This document shows, one piece after another, positions 36,850-47,989 of a stretch of DNA of 64,000 nucleotides. Below the pieces are notes generated by a model, which was given only the letters and a program-made list of their open reading frames with translations, did not search any database and was not told where the DNA came from. Source of the DNA: Zygnema cylindricum (taxonomy: Eukaryota; Streptophyta; Zygnematophyceae; Zygnematales; Zygnemataceae); contig JBBHKE010001496.1 in assembly GCA_037447655.1 (NCBI GenBank), positions 126,001 through 190,000 of the forward strand, in the 5' to 3' direction. The number at the start of each line of letters is the position of its first letter. The stretch's first letter is position 1. The position numbers and the translations under genes are program-made.

Positions 36850-37670
36850 TTGATTTCATTTTTGCAGTAAACTACACCGCGAATCGTTATTAGTGTCAAC
36901 AACTCTAATTTGGGTTCTTAAAATTTTGATTTTTTTCCCCAAATAGGATACATGATTTTAATTTTTCTTTGACGCTAATTAAGGTACCGTACAAAATAAG
37001 GTAAAGAACGTAAGTACAATAATATCTAAATAGTGTGGTGTACGGTAGATGTCAGGCCATACACAAATGTACCTTTTCAAGTGAAATTTTTACAAAAAAT
37101 GAATTAAATTAGACGCGCACGCATGGGAACGTGCGCAAAAAAAACGGGATTGGTTTGACACGTAAATTAGTCAGACATGTACGAATACATAAATTTCACT
37201 ACGGTGTACGATTTTTTATTTTTTGTACGGATACATATAATAATCTATATAATAGTACAATTTTTTTTTCCATTTTTGCTGTTCCAAATTAGCATTAACG
37301 GCGAAATTAGAATGCACCTTTTTAAAAAAAAAAATCAAATTCTTAATTAGCATCAATTACTGTAAATTTACTTCCATACTATTTAAACCTTGACACTAAT
37401 AACGATGCGCGGTGTACCTGCGCGCAGCCATTTTATTTATATGTGGCTGCCGCAGTTTGGTTACAGCAAAACCTGCGCCGGCCGTGTGAATTTTTTTTTT
37501 TTTTTATGACGGTCGACGTTTGCAAGCGCGACACTTTTTTAACCGCCGGTACAATATTCCGCCAGTCAAAGTTGTTCGACGGATTGACCGTCAAATTGTA
37601 CTTCAAATGTACAATTTCTGACAACTACCTGCGCGCAACAAAAACCGTCTCTGCGATTAGCAATTCCCTT
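36850..37670 (-). mobile_element. Repeat family C, copy C3 (inverted), interrupted by D3
   Basis: Reverse complement of C1 from GAGTTGATTTCATTTTTGC to GCAATTCCC, with a small deletion near the insertion. It faces C2, forming a large imperfect inverted repeat across 34.8-37.7 kb. Confidence 0.75.
36875..37414. mobile_element. MITE family D copy D3 (540 bp) at the same TA of repeat C
   Basis: TIRs CACCGCGAATCGTTATTAGT and CACTAATAACGATGCGCGGTG with TA at 36873-36874 and 37415-37416. It occupies the same C-repeat TA as K1 but in the opposite orientation relative to C. Confidence 0.85.
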
Positions 37671-37679
37671 TTTTTTACT

Positions 37680-38640
37680 TGCCAATTAGAATCTCGTGCC
37701 ATTAATAGTTTTCAGCTGAAGAGTCCTCATTGGTCGAAAGAAAGTCGCGCTTGCGTTAAAACGTTTCAAATTCTACGTTCCAGTTACAATGGTTTGCGAC
37801 TCCGCGATAAAATGTTAGCCGGCCGTGAAGTAATCACGTCAGATTTTGAAAAATCAAAAGGTAACTAATAGTTTTCGCCGTCAACATGTACCATGTATGT
37901 ACGAATTCTGTACAATTTTGTACCGGACGACTTAAACTTTTGCGCCAAGTAAAAATTGCAGTTTTTGGTGCTTTCTAGTGGTTTTTCTAGCTTTCAATTT
38001 CTTGCTCTTAATGTTGCTTAGCTTTTCTAGTGCTTGTTAGTCTTTTCGTGTTTTCATCTCCTATCTTCTAATGTAGTCTACAATTTCCATTTCAATCTTG
38101 TTTTGTCTTTTGATGGCTTCGCCATTTCGTTTTTGATAAAATAAAATTTTCTTCTTTGCAAAAGTAATCCCCTAATTCAATTTGGGGTGTTGCGTGTGTG
38201 TTATAAGTTAGGGGTTAAAGCTTTAGTATTGTTAGTTGAATAGACAATTACACTGGCAACCCAATTGAATCTACTCAATATCTCTACTATACTTTTTTCA
38301 GTTCCCTTTGACTCCACTCTCATCAACTCCACTCGACCCCATTCGACTCCACTGGTCTCCATTCAATTCCGCGCAACCCTGTTTCACTCCATTCGACTAC
38401 ATCTATTCAACTCCATCATGCTCTAGTTGACTCCATTTGACACCATTTGCACTTCGCTAATCCATTCGACTCTATTGAACTCCCATTTTGATTGCTCCCT
38501 CTCTCTCTCTCTCCCTCCCTCTCTCTCTCTCTCTTTATTGCATTATTGCATTGCATTCTCTTTGATTGCAACTCTTTATTTGTCTCTAACATCCCAAGAC
38601 ATCGTGATTTTGTAATTTGTCAAATCTTCAACTTGTAGGA
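37680..38640. repeat. Low-complexity stretch with CATTCGACTCC minisatellite
   Basis: No gene. 38310-38470 holds about a dozen degenerate copies of a 12-13 bp unit CTCCATTCGACTC; 38490-38540 is (CT)n. Confidence 0.6.
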
Positions 38641-40380
38641 TCCTGACAAACTTTGTTGTTTTAGATTTGCTCGGCTCTAGCCACTCTCCGAACTTTTTCG
38701 GTGGTCACTAGTTCCTATCCTCTCTCACTAGTGGCGTAGGCATGGGTGTTCCCTTCGTTCCTTTCTTGCCTCTTTCGGTAAGTGGAGATGTTTTTGTTTG
38801 CTAGTTGGTTTCTGCATTTGTTGGCGGGTCGTTGATTTGGTCAGCTTGCGTTTTGGTCAAAATTGACTTACCCTTTTGAACTCTTTCTCAGGTGCATCGT
38901 GGGCGCTTTGCCCTCTTCTGCTTATTTGGCAGATGTATAGAGAGTTGGTGTATGGAGAGTAGGTATGGTTGAGCCCTCATTATCCTCGATTTCTGAATTT
39001 GTTTTAGAAGGTGGCATTTGTGGGGTGACTTCGATCGGCTCCGGTATCCCGTTGGTTATCCACTCACATGCGTCAGTTGTCGTTTGTTGACTTATGGCTC
39101 CCCACTACTTACGATGTTGTGAGTATGCTCACAAACTTGATGTTGATACTGGTCATAACGTTTTTTGTGGCATGATTGAAAACGCAATATGCTTTGTAGT
39201 CCATAGTGTAGCCAAGGAATGTTCCTTCTTTGGACCTTGTTGCTAATTCGCCGCCTTGATTTTTGCCGTCAAAAACGTATGCTTTGCTTCCGAAAACTCT
39301 GAGATGTTAGGTGTATGTCCGTTCGACTTCGCGTACGGCGTAGCATTCTCTAACGCTTTTGTTGGGCAATGGTTTTGCAGGAATACCGCGGTGTCAAGGT
39401 CTTCCCACCAAAACCGTTGACTTGTTCCATTTACGACCACCATTCAAAGGGCTTGCTTTGACTGCGGATGCTATAGATTGTGCATTAACTTCCTTGATCC
39501 GTGCCTGGAGCATATTTCTTGCATTCTGCAATGGATTGGTGGAGTTTCGTGCAATAGAAGCATTTCTTGTCACGTTTGTTGTTGCCTTCTTGTCGATGCT
39601 TATCACCAATCATTTTGTCGTTTCTACTTGTAGATGTTAACGCTTTTCCATCGAGCTTTGCCTGACGATGAGACATGATAGTTGTGTTGAACTTGTCATT
39701 CAAAAACAACTTGACGGTTTCGTTCCAATCCCACGTTGTGACAATTTTCTGGTCGAGCCAGGTGAGAATGGGCTTGTACTCCACTGGTAAAGAAAGTAAA
39801 AACATTCTGATTTTGGTATCCAACGGAAGTGGGAATCCGACGGCGGCTCGGCTAGCAAGTTGGAGTACATGGAGGTGAAAGCCTCCATAGAGGTCCCTTC
39901 TTGGTAGAATGCCGTCATGAGTATCTTGCCTAGAAGCGTGCGGCCGAGCCAACCAGCTTGTGGGTTGTTTTGAGGGAAGCCCACATTTCTGCTGAAGTCT
40001 TGAATTTGAGAAAGTTTTGTAGTTGTTTATTGGCAAGGTCTCGAATCAGAAGTTTCCTGGCTCTTACTTCTTTGATGTCCCACTCCTCCATCTTCTTTTT
40101 CTCATCACCTTTTTCTAAATTTGGATCTGCATGTGCACGCCTCTTTTCGCTGCCACGCACGATCCCCAAGCAGTTTCTCTCCTGTAAGGCCACCTCGGCC
40201 CGACACCGCCACAGTGGTAATTTTTTCCTTCGAACTTATCCAAGTGGGCCGATGGGCCTATAACCTGAAATCTTGGGTCCGCCATTCGTGCGATCGGGAA
40301 GGATCCTCGCAGCCACCAACAATGGACAAGGAGTACATCGTTGTGCAGACCGAATGGAGTAAAGGATAGTTTACACAAAA
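38640..40380 (-). mobile_element. Decayed Ty1/copia retrotransposon (gag and integrase remnants)
   Basis: Minus strand. At 40290-39485 a frameshifted gag of the UBN2 type: HLDKFEGKNYHC, then ANKQLQNFLKFKTSAEMWAS, LKTTHKLVGSA, TSMEAFTSMYSNLLAE and LLSLPVEYKPILTWLD. It ends in a zinc-knuckle-like CFYCTKLHQSIAEC. Directly after (39443-39060) comes an integrase C-terminal piece (FWWEDLDTAVFLQNHCPTKA, then TPYAKSNGHTPN) followed in another frame by KKGTFLGYTMDYKAYCVFNH, typical of copia pol. Protease, most of the integrase core, RT and RNase H are missing, so an internal deletion joined gag to late integrase. LTRs were not identified. Non-functional. Confidence 0.8.
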
Positions 40381-40784
40381 GTGGAGAGTAGGGAGAAAAG
40401 AGGAATAGATAGAAAAAGATTCCAAAGTAAAAAGTAGAAAGGTATTCTGCAATCTACTTCCAAGTCACTTCATAATCAACAGCCCACAAAGGAGAAAGCC
40501 TATGTGAACCCGAATAGCAAATTACAACTGTGGGACAATGTGGGACAATTTAATTCCTACAGAGCTAATTTACTTTCCTTCTCTATAATCTATTTGCTCA
40601 AAAAACAAATGCTAAAGGTGGTAACCTATATGTCTGCCATGTTTTGCCTTTATAATCCATGGAAATATTTTGCAATAATGGCATGCCTAAATGTGGTCCA
40701 ATAATATGATGCCACTTGAATGCCTTCCACCGCTAAAGACAGAACACACACAAATCTAGGTGCATAAAAGTCAAATCTATTCTA

Positions 40785-41095
40785 TCCGTACATGTCATAC
40801 TAATTTACGTGTTAGACCAATCCCGTTTTTTTAGCGCAAGTTCCTATGCGTACGCGTCCTATTTAATTCATTTTTTGTAAAATTTTCACTTGAAAAGGTA
40901 CATTTATATACGGTCTGACATCGACCGTACACCATGCTATTTAGATCTTATTGAACTTTAGTTCTTTACGCTATTTTGTACGGTACCTCAATTAACGTCA
41001 AGGAAAAATTAAAATCATGTATCCTATTTGAGGAAAAAAATCAAAATTTTAAGAACCCAAATTAGTGACTTTGACACTAATAACGATGCGCGGTG
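40785..41095 (-). mobile_element. MITE family D fragment D4
   Basis: Inverted relative to D3. Right end CACTAATAACGATGCGCGGTG followed by TA at 41096-41097; the body (AAAATTTTAAGAACCCAAAT) matches D3. The far end is truncated at about 40785. It ends ~250 bp upstream of the RPS21 core promoter. Confidence 0.75.
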
Positions 41096-41346
41096 TAAAA
41101 GACAGATTTTCAGTAAATGCGTCAGGGCGAAAATGCCTTCGAATGTGAATTTGGCGCACTTGAATTCTTCGTACGGCAAAATATTTTTTTTTCCTTTTAA
41201 CGCCTTTAACTTTGGCGCTTGAAGACAAAAAAGGTTAAAAAAAAAAAAAATCAATTTTGTACATGAGAAGAGGCGACGTGCACAGAGGCTCAGGGTTCAG
41301 CGACGACGTTTCGGAAACTTTTAAAATTTAAAGACGCTTAAAAAGT

Positions 41347-41405
41347 TTTAGGGTTTCGTGAAAGTATAAATAGAGACGTTTCGCACATTTCGACCTCTTT
41401 TCTTC
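41347..41405 (+). promoter_or_regulatory. RPS21 core promoter: telo-box, TATA box, pyrimidine-rich start
   Basis: TTTTAGGGTTTCG (inverted telo-box, AAACCCTAA type, common in plant ribosomal-protein promoters) at 41347-41357, then TATAAATA at 41365-41372. About 30 bp later comes a pyrimidine-rich stretch CCTCTTTTCTTCGCC suited to a 5'-TOP-like transcription start. Spacing to the ATG at 41481 gives a leader of about 80 nt. Confidence 0.7.
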
Positions 41406-41480
41406 GCCGCTTTCTCTGACGCGAAGGTTGTTGAGAGGACACGTGTCACTTTCCTCTGGTTGACCTAAAAAGAAGCAGCC

Positions 41481-41617
41481 ATGGAAAACGAAGATGGAGA
41501 GGTTATGGATCTTTACATTCCCAGGAAGTGGTGAGTTCAGTGTTCTCTCTTTCTGGTTTCTCCCTCATCTCTCTTTGTCTCTCTCTCTCTCTCTCTCCCT
41601 CTCTCTCTCTCTCTTCC

Positions 41618-41653
<36 letters not shown>

Positions 41654-43430
41654 CCTCTCTCTCTCTGTCTCTCTCGCCTTTTCCCACTCGCGGCTCTCTC
41701 TTTCTCTCTCTTTCTTTCTCTCACAGCCCCTTTTTTCTCCTTCCTTTTTTCGCTGATTCTCATTCCTCCCTCCTATCTTCTTACTTTTCGCGTGCTTTTT
41801 CCTCATGCCTCCCACTTATTCTTCTCCCTCCACTATCCGCTCTCTTCACTTATCTCTTTTTCTTCTTATTTTTCCCTCCTTCCTCTCCTTATCGCGTTCT
41901 TACTCTCCTTATCCCTCACTCTCTCATCCCGGCTTCCCTTCTCTCCTTATCCCTGCTTTACTCATATCGCCCTCTCCTGCTCTCCTTGTATCTCCCTCCT
42001 TCCTCTCCTTATCCCTTCCTCTCTTCCGTCCTCTCCTTGTCCTCCCCTCCTCTCTCAGACCTCTTATTATTCCCCCCCTCTTTATCCCTGCCTTTTTCCT
42101 CTTCTTATCCTTCTCTCTCTCTCCTCACATATTTGCCCCTCTTTTCATATCTCCCTCCCTCTTCTCATTATATCCTCCTTCCTCTTCGCTTTCCCTCCCT
42201 CCCTCGCTGTCCTCTCCAGATGTGGCCAGTTAGCTCATGTTAATGTTTGGTCCTTATGTATTTTTATCTCTGTTTTAATATTCTTATTTTTCAATTTCTG
42301 ACCGAAAATAGCGCGTACTTTTTTTTAGTTTCCAGTAAAGAATGTGTTCATAATGATTTTGACCTTCTATTAGGGTTTTCAGGGCCTTGTCATTCGGTTT
42401 CAGGGTTTTAAGGGGTTTATCTCCGTACATTTCTTTCTGTCAAAGATATTTATTTTCTTTTTTGTCCTTTTTGTTTCTAAGACCTATTGATTAGAATTAA
42501 TCTGTTTTTATTCTTGTAACCCCTTCACATTCCGAAAGTTTTTCAGAAGAATTCAAAAGTGACCTAATAATCATTCAAAAGTATTATAGAAAGTACTATG
42601 AGAGTTTTCTAGTTGTATTCCAAGAATACTTTTTAAATGTTCATTAAGTACATCAAAAGTACTCTGAAAGTGCCCCGTGTACAAGAGTTAATAATACTAT
42701 ATGGGCGCCCCCAAATTCTAGCCATTCAAATTAAAATTTTATTGACAACACTAATTTTTTTTTTCTTAACGGTAATTTTTAAACTGTTCAGAATCGATTT
42801 TCCATTTAGAACTGATATGGTAATTACACTGTCAAAGCTTTATCCTCGTTTTCAGGGTAAATCGTATAATCCGTACAGTTTTTGCTGTAATTCTAGACAC
42901 GGTTTACCTGAAAATTGAGCGATTTTCGCTCAATATTAGGGCAATTTTACTGAATGTTACCCTATGAATTAGAACCAAAAACACTTCATATAAATTATCG
43001 CTAATAATTCTTTCCTCTAATAACAATCCACTGTGTAGTTTTTTAAGTATCTTACAAGTATTCTATAAGTACTCCAAAAGTATTTTTAACTTTAAAGTAC
43101 TCTAAATCTAGTTTAAAATTATCAAAATGTCTGCAGGAAGTACTCAAGAAGGATACCAAAAATATTCCAAATGTACTCTGTGTAGTCAAAAAGTTTTTGA
43201 TCAAGCAAATAACTTAAAGTTGGAGCCTTTATTTTATCCTCTTTGAGTTTCATTTTTTATGGATGGTTTTTTTTGATGCTCTTTTTTTATATTTTTGTTT
43301 TTATTTTTGTAATGCTCAATCGTAATTTTTACTTAATATCTATAAATTTTTGTTTTACTTCGTTAAGCTCCTCCACTATCCGCCTCGTTACCTCCCCTTC
43401 TCGCCCTTTCTAGAATCGCCAGAACTCAAG

Positions 43431-43475
<45 letters not shown>

Positions 43476-45016
43476 GTCAGAATCCTTATTATCTTCTTTT
43501 TCTTTCTTCTTTCAGCTCCTCACCAACCGCCTCATCACCTCCCCTCTCTCCCTTTTCAGAATTGCCAGAACTTATCCTCTTTTTTTCATTCCTTAACCCC
43601 TAATATTGTGATCTTTACTTTCTCACTTTCAGCTCCTCCACCAACCGCCTCATCACCTCCAAGGACCACGCCTCGGTGCAAATCAATGTGGGCCTAGTTG
43701 ACGACAAGGGCGTCTACACCGGCCAGTTCGCCACATTCGCACTCAGCGGATTTGTCAGGACACAGGTAAGCATCCCACTTACCCTCTCCTCTCTCTCCAC
43801 CTTCACCTGTCTCTCTCTCAACCCCCTCTCTCTCCCCCCTCCCTCTCTCTCTTCCCTCCCTCTCTCTCCCCCTCTTTCCCTCTCTCTCCCCTTCTCCCTC
43901 CCTCTCTCTCCCTGTCTTCCTCTCCCCTTTCTCCATCTCCCCTGACCTCTTCCCCTTCTCCCTCTCACCCTCTATCCCTCTGTCACTCTCTCCCTCTCTT
44001 CTCCTCTCTCTCATTCCCTCCCTTTTCTGTTTCTCCTCTTTCTTTTCTCCTTTTCTTTCATCCTTCTTTTCTTGCTCCTTCTTCCTTTCTACCTCTGCTT
44101 TCCCTCTCGTCTTTGCCTTCTCCACCGCTGTACCATCACTCTCCCTCGCCCTCGCCCTTGTCCTCTTAGTTTATATGGCTTCTCTCCCTCTCTCTGTCTC
44201 TTCCTCACGCACCTTTCTCCATTATTCTTTGTCACTCTTTCTTCTCCTTCCCTCTCACGCCCTCTTCCTCTCTCCTCTTTTTCAAATGGATTGGATGGTG
44301 AGAGATAAAGACAGCATAGGTAGAGAGAGTGTATGAGAGAGGGAGTGACATGAAACTCTAGGGGGTGGGAGTATGAGAGTGGGATATATATGGCGAGTGT
44401 GGAGGGAGGGAAAAAAGATTGGGGGAGGGAATGGGTATGGCGAACGAAATGGAAAAGAGAGAAGAAACACTTCTTTTTCTTCATTCTGTTTCTCTGTCCT
44501 CTACCCGTTCTGCTCTCTCTCCTGATTTTCTTTCCCTTCATTTTTCCAAACTTTCCTCTTTTTCTCCCCTCTCTTTTTAGGGTTTTCTAGGGCAATTTAG
44601 GGTTTTTTTAGAGGTTTTTAGGGTTGCTAGAATTGTATGGTTCTTTAAGTATTATTCGATTCATATGTTACGTTTCATCTGATGTTAGTTTTTTTACTGT
44701 AAAAAACCCTTTTCTTTCTGTGAAAGCCTTCCTTTTTTTTTATCCCCTTTCTCTCTTTTTTTCCCTCTTTTTTTGTCTTCCCTTTCCCATTTTCCTTTCT
44801 CTTTTTTGTTTTGTCTCCCCATTTCTATTTTCCCTCTGTTCTCTTTTGTGTTTTGTCTTCTCATTTCAACTTTCCCTTTCTTTTTTTATGTTTTCTCCCT
44901 TTTTCCCTTTTTTTTCTTCTCTCTTTTTTCTCTTCCCTCCCTTTTTTTTATAGGGAGACGCCGACAGTGCAGTGGACAGACTTTGGCAGAAAAAGAGGGC
45001 GGAGCTCAACCAGTAA
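41481..45016 (+). CDS. RPS21: 40S ribosomal protein S21 (eS21), complete three-exon gene
   Basis: Structural component of the small ribosomal subunit. Exons 41481-41530, 43633-43765 and 44954-45016 (TAA) give 81 residues; plant eS21 is about 82. Exon 1 starts [16 protein letters not shown], with the Cys codon split by a GTGAGT intron. Exon 2 gives [20 protein letters not shown], then [18 protein letters not shown]. Exon 3 gives [20 protein letters not shown]. Splice phases agree (2, then 0). The ATG lies in a good context (CAGCCATGG). The sequence is clearly closer to the plant form (DHASVQ.N, GDADS..DRLWQKK) than to the animal form. Intron 1 (2.1 kb) is filled with CT-rich sequence and a possible MITE end near 42960-43036; intron 2 (1.2 kb) with CT tracts. 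Two partial copies of the exon 2 head lie in intron 1. Telo-box and TATA box sit upstream. No defect seen, so probably expressed. Confidence 0.95.
41580..42230. repeat. (CT)n and polypyrimidine tract in RPS21 intron 1
   Basis: Begins ~50 bp after the donor as CTCTCT and grades into CTCCTT-rich sequence. Open frames of 250 residues over it (Ser/Leu-rich) are artefacts. Confidence 0.85.
43361..43632 (+). repeat. Two extra copies of the RPS21 exon 2 acceptor/exon head
   Basis: AGCTCCTCCACTATCCGCCT at about 43366 and CAGCTCCTCACCAACCGCCT at about 43513 precede the true CAG/CTCCTCCACCAACCGCC at 43633. The first two copies also share downstream AGAATcGCCAGAACT (43411, 43557), so the period is about 146 bp. 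The second copy keeps a usable acceptor but lacks one base. Confidence 0.9.
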
Positions 45017-45375
45017 TAGACCGGCTTGAAGACGAAAAAAAAAGATTCAAAAAGTTTTTTTGCTTTCGGAAGTCTTTATAAAAATGTACGAAAAAAATGT
45101 AACAACCAAGCGGTCTTTGTTGTAATCCATATGAGCCAAAAGCCGACCAATGTTGACCTATTCGTTGTTCTTTTCTCACAAATTCTTTTTCGTGTCTTAA
45201 AATATGAAAATATGGTGGTGAAAATATGTTTTGTTGTCCACTTTTCTTTTCTTTTTTTTTGTTTTTTCGATCGTGAGACGTTCTTGGGAAGATATATATA
45301 TCCTTTTTTTTGGTGTATGGACACTTCAAACGGAAATCGGTTACGTGTGTACAATTTGTTTGTTTTAAAAAAGTT

Positions 45376-45595
45376 AGACCGTGAATCGTAATTAGCGTTA
45401 AGAAAATTATAATGTGGGATTTACTTTTAGCGTTATTAATTCTAATAGAAGTCGAGCGACATTGACGCCTTTGGACTGTTGATCTAACTATTTTCGAGAA
45501 GGAAACAGATCATATTATTGATGCTATTTTAAGTTCAACGATCATAAATGAAAAAAAAAATAACACTTATTAGCGATGATAACGATTCACGGTGT
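45376..45595. mobile_element. Short MITE with the shared terminal core
   Basis: Ends GACCGTGAATCGTAATTAGC and GATAACGATTCACGGTG, TA on both sides, 218 bp. It sits ~360 bp after the RPS21 stop. Confidence 0.7.
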
Positions 45596-45722
45596 ATTTT
45601 ACAAATACGAAACTATTTAGAAAATTGGAACGAAGGTGAAGTTAAGGAACGGTCCTTTTTGGGTTTTGTTGGTTTTTGATCAACATTCATGTTTACCTTA
45701 TTGTGGGTTTTGTGGATTATCG

Positions 45723-45908
45723 ATATGTACGTTTTTCAGGAGTCTCGCCAATAGATTTGTACCTTTTCCAGGAGTCACCGTAACACATTATGTACTTTTC
45801 CAAGGGGCCTCCATAATTTCATGTACTTCTTTCAGCATTCCCCATAATCAATATGTACTTCTTCCAGGAGTCTCCATATTTGATATGTACTTCTTTAAGG
45901 AGTCTTGA
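45723..45908. repeat. Minisatellite, ~34-bp unit TATGTACTTcTTcCAGGAGTC
   Basis: About six diverged copies of GTACTTCTTCCAGGAGTCTC plus an AT-rich spacer. Confidence 0.75.
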
Positions 45909-46524
45909 AAGTTGACACACCCACAAAGTTCCTAAGGATTGACGACGGCGATATATACCTAAACATACCTTTGTTGTTCTATTAGCATTTGTCCGTACAA
46001 TCCGTGCAATCCGCACAGTTCGACCAGTTGTATGGTTAAAAAAAAAAAAAACAAGAAAAATGTCTGGTTGATCATCGGGGATACCAGTTTGGAACTTCGT
46101 AATATAGTCATAATACTTAAAAATACGATATGTTGCTTGCGCTTTTTTGATGGATGTGAAGCGAAAAGATTTAAACTGGAAATATAAATACTCAATTAAA
46201 TCAAAATATGTAAAGTTTCTGACAAACGCTCATTTTTAACACTCATTCTAATCGAAGTGTTTAATGTAATCATGATGGGACGTATACTGAGTGCCCTAAA
46301 TTCGTATGTAAGTAGCTGAACTGGCAATTGCCAACTGTGTAGCAGCAAACAGAAAAGCGATGTTGTAATTTTACATCTTCTCAAAAAACTAATCCACCAT
46401 AATGGAGCAACAAGTACAGTTAGGAAGTACAGTCCCGAAGCCTTGTGTGACTAAGCAACTTTTGGGCTCTTATATCTTTCCCAATACAGGTCCAAATGAC
46501 TTGATCCAAAGTTTTAGGAAGGTA

Positions 46525-46738
46525 CACCGTGTATCGCTATTAGTGTAATGTTTTTTTCACCACTTATAACATTTTTTCTCCGTACACACTTGTCGGATTA
46601 AGGATCTGAAGGATGCGATTGAAAGGTAAAATTCCCAGTTTCCTATTGAAGTTCTCAAATTGAAAATTGGGCAAGTATGTACGGACAAAAGATGTTTTAA
46701 ATGGCGAAAGATTTATCGACACTAATAGCGACACACTG
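46525..46738. mobile_element. MITE family A copy A7
   Basis: Left TIR CACCGTGTATCGCTATTAGT, right CACTAATAGCGACACACTG, TA flanks, 214 bp, same length as A3. Confidence 0.8.
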
Positions 46739-46989
46739 TAATTTTTTCCACTTTCTATCAATGTACAGGACATCAAATTTAGATTTACCTACAGGAACTT
46801 ATAGGCTCCCAAGTTTTCCAATTTAGACAAAAAAAATTGGCAATTTTTTGGTGCCTCGTAACATTTAGGGTTATTTAAGGCTTTTTTTAAAGTATTTTAG
46901 GGTTTTTAGGGTTTTTAAGTTTTTCAAGGTTTCTCTAACAAGAGTTTCTTCTAAGCTTTCTAACAAGCTATAATTATTTATTATTGGAT

Positions 46990-47895
46990 AACATGGCAGT
47001 ACTGTGGAGGGAGGGAGGGGGGAGGGAGGAAGGAAAGGGGAGGGGGAAGGGGAGGGAGAGGGAGGGAGGGAAGGGGGGAGGGGGGGAGGAAGGGAGGGAG
47101 GGAGGGGAGGGAGAGGGAGGGAGGGAAGGGGGGAGGAAGGGGGGGAGGGAGGGGGGGAGGGAGGTAGGGAGGGGGGGGGAGGGGGAGGGAGAGGGGGAGG
47201 AGGGGGAGGGAGGGGGGGAGGGAGGGGGGGAGGGGGAGGAGGGGAGGGAGGGGGGGAGGGGAGGAGGGCAGGGATGGAGGGAGGGGAGGGAGGGGAGGGA
47301 GGGAGGGAGGGTGGGAGCGAGGGGGAGGGAGGGTGGAGGGAGGAGGGGGGGAGGGAGGGAGGGGGGGAGAGAGAGGGGGTGGGGGGGAGGGAGGGGCAGG
47401 GAGGGGGGAGGGAGGGAGGGAGGGGAGGGAGGGGGGGAGGGAGGGGGGGGGGGAGGGAGTGGGGGAGGGAGGGAGGGGGGAAGGGAAGAAGGGAGGGAGG
47501 GAGGGAAGGGAGGGAGGAAGGGAGGGAGGGAGGGAGGGGGGGAGGGAGGGAGGGGGGGAGGGATGGAGGGAGAGGGAGAGGGAGAGGGAGAAGGAGAGTT
47601 TTTCCTAAGCTTTTAAAAGCTATGACTCTATATTGCTGGATAATCTGGCAGTACTGTAGAGAGGGAAAGGAAGGGAGGGAGTGGGGGAGCGAGGGAGGGA
47701 GGGAGGGAGGGAAGTGGGGAGAGAGGGAGGGAGGGAGGGAGGGAGGGAGGGAGGGAGAGAGGGAGGGAGGGAGGGAGGAGAGAGAGGGAGGGAAAGAGGG
47801 AAGGTGGGAGGGAGGGAAAGAGGGAGGGAGGCAGGGAGGGAGGGAGGGAGGGGGGGAGGGAGAGAGGGGGGGAGTGAGGGAAGGAGAGACTAAAA
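46990..47895. repeat. (GGGA)n / (GGGAG)n purine tracts, duplicated block
   Basis: Two G-rich blocks (46990-47600 and 47655-47895). Each is preceded by a copy of TGGATAAcaTGGCAGTACTG, so the block including its unique left border was duplicated. G runs on one strand could form G-quadruplex or triplex. Frames of 210-321 residues are artefacts. Confidence 0.85.
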
Positions 47896-47989
47896 GAGAG
47901 AGGGGACGAGGATCAACTTTAGGACACCCCTTTATCTTTGAACAGGAATTTCCAACGAAGCAAAAATAAATCTTTATTTTATTTCTATT

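Noticed and set aside
41494-42301. 250-residue Ser/Leu/Pro frames
   Set aside because: CT-rich intron 1 of RPS21.
46984-47969. Frames of 210 and 321 residues
   Set aside because: Pure (GGGA)n translation with no start context or complexity.
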